A program made the translations under genes and the position numbers. Of a stretch of 12,540 nucleotides of DNA, positions 4,474-11,330 are shown in pieces; position 1 is the stretch's first letter, and the number at the start of each line of letters is the position of its first letter. The DNA is from an uncultured Peptoniphilus sp. (GTDB lineage Bacteria > Bacillota > Clostridia > Tissierellales > Peptoniphilaceae), in NCBI GenBank assembly GCA_947254665.1, contig CAMYEJ010000026.1:1-12540 (forward strand), written 5' to 3'. The notes under the pieces were generated by a model. It did not search any database, had not been told where the DNA came from, and worked only from the letters and a program-made list of their open reading frames with translations.

Positions 4474-6905
4474 TATATTTCTTCTCCTATATATTTTGCT
4501 ACTGAAACTACTTCTGAATCCTTGATATTCATAAGTTTTACTCCAGTGGTGTGTCTTCCCATTACACTTATTCCTTCACAGCCGATTCTTATGATTATTC
4601 CAGATACGGTTATGATCATGATTTCATCTGACTTATCTATAACTTTTGCAGATACGAGTTTACCAGATTTTTCTGTAGCCTTGTAAGTTAAAAGTCCCAC
4701 GCCTGCACGATTTTGTTTTCTATATTCGGTCATCTTCGTCATCTTTCCGAATCCATTTTCAGAAATTACTAGAAGATATTTGTCGTCCTGTGGTATTTCA
4801 AATGCTACTACTTCATCGTCATCCTTTAGGTCTATACTCTTAACTCCCATTGCAGTTCTACCCATGTTTCTCACGTCACTTTCCGAGAATCTGATAGCCA
4901 TTCCGTTCTTGGTAACGATCATTATTTCATCTCTTCCTGAAGTAAGTCTTACTCCTATTAGGTTGTCGCCTTCATTTAGAGTGATGGCAATTAGACCATT
5001 CTTTCTAATCTTTTCGAATTCGCTATAGGAAGTCTTCTTTATAAGTCCATTCTTTGTAGCCATGACTAGGTTTGCATTTTCATCCACATTTCTAACTGGG
5101 ATAACTGCTGTTACAAATTCATCCCCTTCAAGATTTAGAAGATTTATTATTGCTGTTCCCTTTGCCTGTCTACTTGATTCTGGTATTTCGTAAGCCTTTA
5201 GTGAATAAACTCTTCCGAAATTTGTAAAGAATAGAATTGTATCGTGGGTTGATGTTATATAAATATCTTTTACGAAATCTTCTTCTCTAGTTGTAAGGGC
5301 TGATATACCTGTGCCGCCACGCCTTTGTGGTTTGTAGGTTCCCTCAGGCATCCTCTTTATATAACCAAATTCTGTTAGAGTTATGACTACATCTTCTTCT
5401 TCGATTAAATCTTCTGAGTCGATGTCTCCTTCATCTGGAGCGAGGACTGTTCTTCTTAGATCAGAATACTTTTCTTTTATTTCTTCAAGTTCTTCTATTA
5501 TTGTGTTATCTAGTAGCTTTCTATTTTCAAGGATAGATTTTAATTTTGCTATGAGTTTTATTAATTCTTGGTATTCTTGTTCTAACTTTTCTCTTTCTAG
5601 TCCTGTAAGTCTTCTTATTCTCATATCTAGAATTGCTTGACCTTGTACGTCTGTAAGTCCAAATTCTTTTGTAAATTTGTCCTTTGCTTCTTGATCATCA
5701 GCTGATTCTCTAACTATCTTTATAATTCTGTCGATATTATCAAGGGCAATCTTTAGTCCTTCTATGATGTGAGCTCTCGCTTCTGCCTTTTCTAGGTCGA
5801 ACTGAGTTCTTCTTTTAACTACATTTCTTTGGTGGTCAACGTAGTATTTTATGATTTCTTTTAAGTTTAGAACCTTTGGTTCACCATTTACAAGGCATAG
5901 ATTTATAATTCCAAATGTGATTTGCATTTGAGTATTTTTGTAGAGATTATTTAAAACTACATTTGGATTTGCATCTCTCTTTAAATCTATATCTATCTTT
6001 ATCCCTGTTTTGTGGGAAGATAGGTCTCTGATGTTTGAAATTCCTTCTATACTCTTATTTTTAACTAAATCTGCTATCTTTACGATTAAGTTAGTCTTGT
6101 TAACTTGGTATGGAATTTCTGTAATTACTATTTTGTACCTACCCTTATGTTCTTCTATTTCAGCCCTTGCCCTTACTTGGATCTTTCCTCTTCCTGTTTT
6201 ATAAGCATCTATAATTCCTTGCTTTCCTAGGATTATTGCTCCTGTTGGAAAGTCTGGACCTTTTATAGATTTCATAAGTTCTTCTATTTCTATATCTTCG
6301 TTATTTATATAGTCGATTACCGCTGATATACTTTCTCCTAAGTTGTGTGGAGCCATGTTGGTTGCCATACCTACGGCGATACCAGCTGAACCATTTACAA
6401 GTATATTTGGAAATCTTGATGGTAGTACTGATGGTTCTACTTCTCTTTCGTCGTAGTTCGGTACGAAATCGACGGTGTCTTTATTAATATCACGAAGCAT
6501 CTCTTGAGCAATTTTGCTCATCCTCATTTCTGTATAACGAGGAGCTGCTGGGCTATCTCCGTCGACGTTTCCGAAGTTACCTTGACCATCTACTAATGTG
6601 TACCTGATGTTGAAATCTTGTGCAAGTCTAGCTGCAGCATCATAGATACTTAAATCGCCATGAGGGTGAAATTTCCCCATTACTTCCCCTACTAGGGTAG
6701 CTGATTTTCTATATGATTTATCCGGAGTTATTCCAAGGGTTTGCATCCCATAGACTATTCTTCTGTGAACTGGTTTTAAACCATCTCTTACATCTGGTAG
6801 TGCACGAGAAACTATTACAGACATTGAATAGTCAAGATAGGAACTACGCATCTTCTTGGATATATCTACGTCTATTATTCCATTTTCATTTACATTTTCT
6901 ATCAT
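4473..6905 (-). CDS. gyrA: DNA gyrase subunit A
   Basis: An 810-residue gyrase A subunit, which with GyrB forms the A2B2 enzyme that introduces negative supercoils by cutting and resealing both DNA strands. The N-terminal breakage-reunion domain is complete, with the catalytic tyrosine at Y124 in PRYTEMRM. The C-terminal beta-pinwheel carries the GyrA box QRRGGTG (527-533), which separates it from ParC. In the quinolone-binding helix the sequence is HPHGDLSIYD (80-89). Leu85 (codon TTA, plus 6651-6653) occupies the E. coli Ser83 position; Asp89 (E. coli Asp87) is normal. Numbering offset is +2, confirmed by the catalytic Tyr (E. coli 122). Pro119 and Pro122 near the tyrosine replace the E. 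coli Ala117 and Met120. The gene follows gyrB by 7 nt, with GAGGT overlapping the gyrB stop as ribosome-binding site, and its stop overlaps the STAS start. Confidence 0.98.
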   Translation of the reverse strand: MIENVNENGIIDVDISKKMRSSYLDYSMSVIVSRALPDVRDGLKPVHRRIVYGMQTLGITPDKSYRKSATLVGEVMGKFHPHGDLSIYDAAARLAQDFNIRYTLVDGQGNFGNVDGDSPAAPRYTEMRMSKIAQEMLRDINKDTVDFVPNYDEREVEPSVLPSRFPNILVNGSAGIAVGMATNMAPHNLGESISAVIDYINNEDIEIEELMKSIKGPDFPTGAIILGKQGIIDAYKTGRGKIQVRARAEIEEHKGRYKIVITEIPYQVNKTNLIVKIADLVKNKSIEGISNIRDLSSHKTGIKIDIDLKRDANPNVVLNNLYKNTQMQITFGIINLCLVNGEPKVLNLKEIIKYYVDHQRNVVKRRTQFDLEKAEARAHIIEGLKIALDNIDRIIKIVRESADDQEAKDKFTKEFGLTDVQGQAILDMRIRRLTGLEREKLEQEYQELIKLIAKLKSILENRKLLDNTIIEELEEIKEKYSDLRRTVLAPDEGDIDSEDLIEEEDVVITLTEFGYIKRMPEGTYKPQRRGGTGISALTTREEDFVKDIYITSTHDTILFFTNFGRVYSLKAYEIPESSRQAKGTAIINLLNLEGDEFVTAVIPVRNVDENANLVMATKNGLIKKTSYSEFEKIRKNGLIAITLNEGDNLIGVRLTSGRDEIMIVTKNGMAIRFSESDVRNMGRTAMGVKSIDLKDDDEVVAFEIPQDDKYLLVISENGFGKMTKMTEYRKQNRAGVGLLTYKATEKSGKLVSAKVIDKSDEIMIITVSGIIIRIGCEGISVMGRHTTGVKLMNIKDSEVVSVAKYIGEEI

Positions 6906-6912
6906 AGTTACC

Positions 6913-8826
6913 TCACGCGTCTATATTTTCTGCATATTTTGCATTTTCTTCAATAAATTCTCTTCTAGGTTCTACATCCACTCCCATTAGGGTTGAGAAT
7001 ACATCGTCCGCATCGATTACGTCTTCTATATTTACTCTTAAAAGGATTCTGCTGTCCGGGTTCATGGTAGTTTCCCAAAGTTGTTCTGCATTCATTTCCC
7101 CAAGACCTTTGTACCTAGCTATTTTATAGTTTTTATCTCTGCCAAGTTCATCAAGTGCTGAGTTTAGTTCATCATCGTCATAACAATATCTTATAACTTT
7201 TTCTCCTCTTTTAACTCCATAAAGAGGTGGCTTAGCTACATATATATGACCATGTTCAATAAGTGGTTTCATATGTCTAAAGAAGAATGTCAAAAGAAGT
7301 GTCATTATGTGGGCACCGTCTACGTCGGCATCCGTCATAATTATAATCTTTCCATATCTTAGATTATTTATATCAAACTCTTTGTCGATTCCAGTTCCAA
7401 AGGCTGTGATCATCGCTTTTATTTCGTCTGAGTTTAGAATTTTATCGAGTCTTGCCTTTTCAACGTTCATAATCTTACCTCTAAGTGGAAGTACTGCTTG
7501 AATGTTGGAATCTCTTCCGTCCTTTGCTGTACCACCCGCACTGTCCCCTTCGACTAGGAATATTTCGTTTACAGAAATATCTGATTCGTGACAGTCCTTT
7601 AATTTTCCTGGTAAGGTCATAGAATCTAGGATGGATCTCTTACGAGTTAAATCCCTCGCTTTTCTAGCTGCTTCTCTTGCACGTCTAGCTTGGAGAGCTT
7701 TATCAAGTATAATCTTAGCAACTTTTGGATTTTCTTCTAAGTACGCTGTAAGTTCGTTAGAAACTACTCCATCCACTATTCCTCTCGTTTCAGAGTTACC
7801 GAGTTTGGACTTGGTTTGTCCTTCGAATTGTGGATTTGGAATCTTAACTGAAATTATGGCAGTCATTCCTTCTCTTACGTCGTCTCCAGATAGATTTTCT
7901 TCCTTTTCCTTTATAATATTATATTTTCTACCGTAGTCATTAATAGTTCTAGTAACAGATGCTCTAAAACCACTTAGGTGAGTACCACCTTCTTCGGTAT
8001 TTATATTGTTTGCAAAGGTTAGTACATTTTCTGAATATGAATCTGTATATTGGATAGCTACTTCTACTTGAGTATTTTCAGCTAATTCTTCGAAGTAGAT
8101 TACATCCTTGTGAATCTTAGTTTTCTTTCTATTTATATATTCTACAAAGGATTTAATTCCACCTTCGTAGTGGAAGATTTCTTGTCTATCCACTCTTTCA
8201 TCGGTGAAGATGATCTTGACATTCTTATTTAAAAATGCCATTTCTCTAAATCTCTTTTCCAAAACTTCAAATTCAAACTCTACAGTTTCGAATATTTCTG
8301 GATCTGGATGGAATATTATAGTAGTTCCAGTTACATCTTCTTTTAAGTCTTTTACAACTTCAAGTTCAGTTTGAGGAATACCTCTAGAAAATTCTTGTCT
8401 ATATAATTTTTTATTTCTCTTGACTTCTGCTACAAGTTTGGTAGATAGAGCGTTTACAACTGAAACCCCTACACCGTGAAGTCCTCCGGAAACTTTGTAT
8501 GCTCCTTCTTTGAACTTACCTCCGGCGTGAAGTATTGTAAGTACAGTTTCAACGGTACTCTTACCAGTTTGAGGATGTTTTTCTACTGGAATTCCTGATC
8601 CATTATCGCTAACGGACACGGAACCATCTTTTAAAATTGTAACTTCTATTGTGTCGCACATTCCTTGTAGTGCTTCGTCGATAGAGTTATCGACTATTTC
8701 ATAGATTAAGTGATGGAGTCCTTTTGGACCTGTTGAGCCGATGTACATACCTGGTCTTAATCTTACTGGTTCAAGACCTGTTAAGACTTGGATATCACCA
8801 GCTCCATAATGCCTGTTGTTCGTCAT
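6913..8826 (-). CDS. gyrB: DNA gyrase subunit B
   Basis: A 637-residue ATPase subunit of gyrase, of usual length for the Gram-positive form. The GHKL ATPase domain shows the catalytic Glu43 and Mg-binding Asn47 in YEIVDNSIDEAL, DNGSGIP (74-80) and GGLHGVG (114-120). The transducer domain follows, then the Toprim metal site with EGDSAGG from E426 and DADVDGAH from D499, which chelate the magnesium used in cleavage. The C-terminal YKGLGEMNAEQLW motif contacts GyrA. The Gram-positive form of the drug-region motif, PLRGK, is present, and the Asp equivalent to E. coli Asp426 is kept, so no quinolone substitution is evident in this subunit. The ATG overlaps the recF stop as ATGA, and AAGGAG lies five bases upstream inside the end of recF. 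Its place in the dnaA cluster supports GyrB over ParE. Confidence 0.98.
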   Translation of the reverse strand: MTNNRHYGAGDIQVLTGLEPVRLRPGMYIGSTGPKGLHHLIYEIVDNSIDEALQGMCDTIEVTILKDGSVSVSDNGSGIPVEKHPQTGKSTVETVLTILHAGGKFKEGAYKVSGGLHGVGVSVVNALSTKLVAEVKRNKKLYRQEFSRGIPQTELEVVKDLKEDVTGTTIIFHPDPEIFETVEFEFEVLEKRFREMAFLNKNVKIIFTDERVDRQEIFHYEGGIKSFVEYINRKKTKIHKDVIYFEELAENTQVEVAIQYTDSYSENVLTFANNINTEEGGTHLSGFRASVTRTINDYGRKYNIIKEKEENLSGDDVREGMTAIISVKIPNPQFEGQTKSKLGNSETRGIVDGVVSNELTAYLEENPKVAKIILDKALQARRAREAARKARDLTRKRSILDSMTLPGKLKDCHESDISVNEIFLVEGDSAGGTAKDGRDSNIQAVLPLRGKIMNVEKARLDKILNSDEIKAMITAFGTGIDKEFDINNLRYGKIIIMTDADVDGAHIMTLLLTFFFRHMKPLIEHGHIYVAKPPLYGVKRGEKVIRYCYDDDELNSALDELGRDKNYKIARYKGLGEMNAEQLWETTMNPDSRILLRVNIEDVIDADDVFSTLMGVDVEPRREFIEENAKYAENIDA

Positions 8827-9908
8827 TTTATCTCCTTATATTTTCCATTTTCAATCATAAATACTTTTGAATCATCATCTATATATGAATCGATGATTTC
8901 AGAATTTGTACTTGTGATAAATGTCTGTATTCCTTCTATAGATGTGAGAAGGGCATCCCTTCTCGTGCTGTCAAGTTCTGAAAGCACATCATCTAAAAGT
9001 AGTACAGGAGTTATGTTTAATACGTTTAAAATATATTTTAGCTCCGCGAGTTTTAGAACCAATATGGAAGACCTTATCTCTCCCTGGGATCCAAAACTTT
9101 TGACGGATTTGTCGTTTATTTTAAAATCTATATCATCCCTATGAGGTCCGATGCTTGTGTATAGTTTTCTCTTATCTATATGCCTTCTTGATCTAAGTGC
9201 ATTTAAAAATTCTTCTACTAATTCTTCTTTAGTTTTCTTTAGATTTATGGTAGACAGATAGGTTATTTTAAAATCGCACCCTGAAAGGGCTTTGTAGTAC
9301 TCTTTTGCATAACTTTCCAAAATTTTAATAATATTCAACCTTTTTATGAGCATTTCCGATGCAAATTTAGAAAGTTGTCTATCGTAAATATCAAGCAAAG
9401 TGTCGTTATTATTTACTTTTAAAGCTTTGTTTTTTTCGTAGAGTACTTTTTTGTAGGAATTTAAATTGTACCTGTATATAGAATCTAAGTTTGAAATTAT
9501 ATCATCTAGGTACCTTCTCCTATCCGATGGAGAATTTTTAATTATATATAGATCATCAGGTTTAAAGATTACAGCAGCGGAACTCTTTGTAAAATCTTTT
9601 AGGGTTGTTATTTTGCCATTTATGGAATGTTTAATTCCAGAAGAATCTATGTAGATAGATCTCTTTTCTAATCGTCCCTTCTTCTCTATTTCAGAAATTA
9701 TATTGGAGCTTTTGCTTCCAAGTTCAATCATCTCCGCATTTTTCGAAGTTCTAAAAGAAGATCCACTTATAGAGACTGCTATAGATTCTATTAAATTGGT
9801 CTTACCCTGAGCATTCTTACCTACAAATAGGTTTAGAGTCTCGCTTGGGATTAGTTTTAAATCTTCGTAATTTCTAAAATTTATAAGTTGAAGAGATTTT
9901 AGCTTCAT
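8823..9908 (-). CDS. recF: DNA replication and repair protein RecF
   Basis: A 361-residue SMC-like ATPase that helps load RecA at gapped, SSB-coated DNA with RecO and RecR. The Walker A motif is GKNAQGKT at 30-37 (Lys36), the ABC-type signature is FGSQGEIR around 272-279, and Walker B is LLLDDVLSELD with Asp306-Asp307. The N-terminal MKLKSLQLINFRNYEDL is the characteristic RecF opening and length is normal. The start overlaps the preceding S4-domain gene as ATGA, and the stop overlaps gyrB likewise. It lies between dnaN and gyrB, the standard Firmicute location, so it is probably expressed with the replisome genes. Confidence 0.97.
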   Translation of the reverse strand: MKLKSLQLINFRNYEDLKLIPSETLNLFVGKNAQGKTNLIESIAVSISGSSFRTSKNAEMIELGSKSSNIISEIEKKGRLEKRSIYIDSSGIKHSINGKITTLKDFTKSSAAVIFKPDDLYIIKNSPSDRRRYLDDIISNLDSIYRYNLNSYKKVLYEKNKALKVNNNDTLLDIYDRQLSKFASEMLIKRLNIIKILESYAKEYYKALSGCDFKITYLSTINLKKTKEELVEEFLNALRSRRHIDKRKLYTSIGPHRDDIDFKINDKSVKSFGSQGEIRSSILVLKLAELKYILNVLNITPVLLLDDVLSELDSTRRDALLTSIEGIQTFITSTNSEIIDSYIDDDSKVFMIENGKYKEIK

Positions 9909-10108
9909 TCTATTACAAACACTTCTCCTAATGCTTCTACTGTGCTTCCTTTATAAATCTTTTTTCCTCTTCTCGTCTCAACTTCACCATCGACTTTTAC
10001 CTCACCGTCTTGAATTATATTTTTTGCCATTCCTCCAGTAATTCCAAGGGTGATTTTAAGTAGAGAATCCAGTTTTATAAATTCTTCTTCTAATGTTATA
10101 TTTGTCAA
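9905..10108 (-). CDS. rlbA: S4-domain RNA-binding protein (RlbA/YaaA family), TTG start
   Basis: A 67-residue protein made almost entirely of one S4 RNA-binding domain. The recognisable core is FIKLDSLLKITLGITGGMAK followed by DGEVKVDGEVETRRGKKIYKG, the pattern of the B. subtilis YaaA protein (renamed RlbA), a small ribosome-associated factor coded between dnaN and recF. That same location here makes the assignment firm. The first codon is TTG (plus 10106-10108), overlapping the dnaN stop as TTGA. No ATG occurs in frame until the GGMAK segment, which lies inside the fold, so TTG is the likely start; AAGG lies about eight bases upstream. The stop overlaps recF as ATGA. The precise ribosomal role is not established. 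Confidence 0.9.
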   Translation of the reverse strand: MTNITLEEEFIKLDSLLKITLGITGGMAKNIIQDGEVKVDGEVETRRGKKIYKGSTVEALGEVFVIE

Positions 10109-11181
10109 TTTGCAAGCCTTACAGGAAGTACTAGGTAGGTATAGGATTTTTCGTTTATTATTAGTGGATTTATTGAATCTGTGAAGTTTAGTACGATTTC
10201 ATCTTCATCCATAATCTTTATACCATCTAGTAGGTATTTTGAGTTAAATGCAATATCTAGTCCAGGACCATTTATTTCACATTCCAATACTTCTTCTACA
10301 TTTCCGATTTCTGTATTAGATGAGATTTTAACCCTGTTATCAGCAATATTTAACTTAATTAGGTTGGATCTTTCTTCCTTAGCTAGTAGAGATGCTCTTT
10401 CAATACTAGTTTGGAACATTTCTCTATTTATCTTTACTTCTGTGGTGTGACTTTTTCTAATTAAATCTTTGTAATTGAAATATTCTCCGCTAAATAGAGT
10501 TGAATATATCTTTGTATTATTGGTTTCAAAAAGTATTTTTCTTTCACCAATAGTGATCTTAACATCTCCAGTACCTAGAATCTTTTGAAGTTCATTTAAG
10601 TGGTTTGCAGGGATTATTGATTCAGAAGGTTTAGTAGAAATTGCTATTCTTTCCCTTGCCATTCTAAATCCATCTAGTGCTACAAAGGATATATCTTCTT
10701 TACAATCCATAAATACTCCTGTGAAGATCTTTCTAGTTTCTTCTATTGAAACTGCAAAAGTGGTCTTTCTAATAGCCTCTTTTAAATCTTCTTCCTTCAT
10801 AGTAAATGAACTTTTCTCTTCAAAGTTTAGATTTCTAGGGAATTCTTTAGAACTTTGACAATTGATGTTAAATTCTGAGTTTTTACAAACTATATTTAAG
10901 TTTAAATCTTTAAGTGTAATATCTACGAATGAATCTTCTAGTTTTCTAATGATATCTCCAAATAGTCTAGAGTTTACTACCACTTCACCTTCTTCTTCAA
11001 CTATACAAGCCATAGTACTTATGATAGTTAAGTCTGTATCAGTTCCTATTAGTGTAAGGGTATTGTCCTTTGCAATTAGAAGAAGTCCTTCTAATATTTG
11101 CATAGTAGTTCTCGATGAAACCGCTCTTTGTGCAATTTGGATATGTTTAGATAATTCTTGTTTTGAAGCTCTAAATTTCAT
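10105..11181 (-). CDS. dnaN: DNA polymerase III beta sliding clamp
   Basis: A 358-residue sliding clamp, slightly shorter than the usual 366-378. It forms a dimeric ring around DNA and tethers the replicative polymerase and other proteins. The three-domain layout is visible: MKFRASKQELSKHIQIAQRA opens domain 1, FTMKEEDLKEAIRKTTFAVS near 130 opens domain 2, and VKINREMFQTSIERASLLA near 249 opens domain 3. The C-terminus YTYLVLPVRLAN has the usual L-P-x-R-L element that lines the peptide-binding pocket. The ATG is preceded by GGAGG at near-ideal spacing, the strongest ribosome-binding site in the chain. It is the first gene downstream of the oriC unwinding region, and its stop overlaps the S4-domain gene start as TTGA. 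Confidence 0.97.
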   Translation of the reverse strand: MKFRASKQELSKHIQIAQRAVSSRTTMQILEGLLLIAKDNTLTLIGTDTDLTIISTMACIVEEEGEVVVNSRLFGDIIRKLEDSFVDITLKDLNLNIVCKNSEFNINCQSSKEFPRNLNFEEKSSFTMKEEDLKEAIRKTTFAVSIEETRKIFTGVFMDCKEDISFVALDGFRMARERIAISTKPSESIIPANHLNELQKILGTGDVKITIGERKILFETNNTKIYSTLFSGEYFNYKDLIRKSHTTEVKINREMFQTSIERASLLAKEERSNLIKLNIADNRVKISSNTEIGNVEEVLECEINGPGLDIAFNSKYLLDGIKIMDEDEIVLNFTDSINPLIINEKSYTYLVLPVRLAN

Positions 11182-11189
11182 ATTTCCTC

Positions 11190-11207
11190 CAATATATATA
11201 TAAATTA
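11190..11207. other. AT-only unwinding tract next to the trio array
   Basis: After one C, the bases 11191-11207 are all A or T, with a TATATATATA run. The tract continues directly from the trio array and ends against the dnaN ribosome-binding site. It is the likely first melted DNA and helicase loading site. Confidence 0.6.
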
Positions 11208-11226
11208 TTAGTATTAGTAGTAGTAG
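11206..11226 (+). repeat. DnaA-trio array (seven TAG/TAT triplets)
   Basis: Seven uninterrupted triplets on the plus strand, in order TAT TAG TAT TAG TAG TAG TAG; the four perfect TAGs are nearest the DnaA box. In the published model DnaA moves from the box onto this strand, binding 3'-GAT-5' trios to stretch and open DNA. Position, polarity and the gradual decay away from the box all fit that model. Confidence 0.82.
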
Positions 11227-11235
11227 CTGTGAGTA

Positions 11236-11244
11236 TGTGGAAAA
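11236..11244 (-). promoter_or_regulatory. DnaA box TTTTCCACA (trio-proximal)
   Basis: Reads TGTGGAAAA on plus, TTTTCCACA on minus, one mismatch from TTATCCACA. It is the box nearest the trio array, nine bases away, and points toward it. A weaker second match (ATACTCACA, 6 of 9) overlaps its end at 11228-11236. Confidence 0.8.
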
Positions 11245-11273
11245 CTATACATAGCCACTATATTCATTAACAA
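11244..11273 (-). promoter_or_regulatory. Possible promoter for dnaN and the downstream chain
   Basis: On the minus strand, TTGTTA (plus 11268-11273), an 18-bp spacer and TATAGT (plus 11244-11249). The -10 touches the trio-proximal DnaA box, so DnaA binding could repress it. AT-rich DNA gives such matches by chance; readthrough from dnaA is equally possible, as no terminator follows dnaA. Confidence 0.33.
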
Positions 11274-11289
11274 ATTCAATTTAATAAGT

Positions 11290-11298
11290 TGTGGAAAA
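11290..11298 (-). promoter_or_regulatory. DnaA box TTTTCCACA (second copy)
   Basis: Identical nine bases and same orientation as the trio-proximal box, 54 bp away from it, about five helical turns. One mismatch from the consensus TTATCCACA. Confidence 0.75.
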
Positions 11299-11318
11299 AT
11301 TTTTAATAACATGTAAAT

Positions 11319-11327
11319 CTATCCACA
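11319..11327 (+). promoter_or_regulatory. DnaA box CTATCCACA (opposite orientation)
   Basis: One mismatch from TTATCCACA, on the plus strand, and so opposed to the other two boxes. It lies immediately beyond the dnaA stop codon at 11331-11333. Confidence 0.7.
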
Positions 11328-11330
11328 AAA

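Larger units (their letters stand above)
11182..11330. other. oriC unwinding region (dnaA-dnaN intergenic)
   Basis: This 149-bp gap between dnaA and dnaN is AT-rich and has no ORF. Read from dnaA to dnaN (minus strand) it holds a box in reverse orientation, two forward DnaA boxes, a 9-nt spacer, a run of CTA/ATA triplets, an AT-rich tract and the dnaN ribosome-binding site. This is the order of the basal unwinding system described for B. subtilis oriC: box, spacer, trio, melted tract. Further boxes probably lie upstream of dnaA, outside the window. Confidence 0.87.

Noticed and set aside
7631..7936. Open frame of 101 codons on the plus strand opposite gyrB, and similar plus-strand frames inside gyrA, recF, dnaN and the ZIP gene
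   Set aside because: They lie wholly antisense to secure genes, are rich in Ser/Ile/Leu from reading AT-rich codons backwards, and match no family I recognise.
4473..8826. Topoisomerase IV (parE/parC) in place of gyrB/gyrA
   Set aside because: The QRRGGTG GyrA box is present and the genes are in the dnaA-recF cluster, which fits gyrase.
11182..11330. tRNA, riboswitch or CRISPR signals in the only sizeable non-coding gap, and mobile-element ends elsewhere
   Set aside because: No tRNA-like fold, spaced direct repeats or transposase-like sequence was found; the gap is explained by oriC elements.
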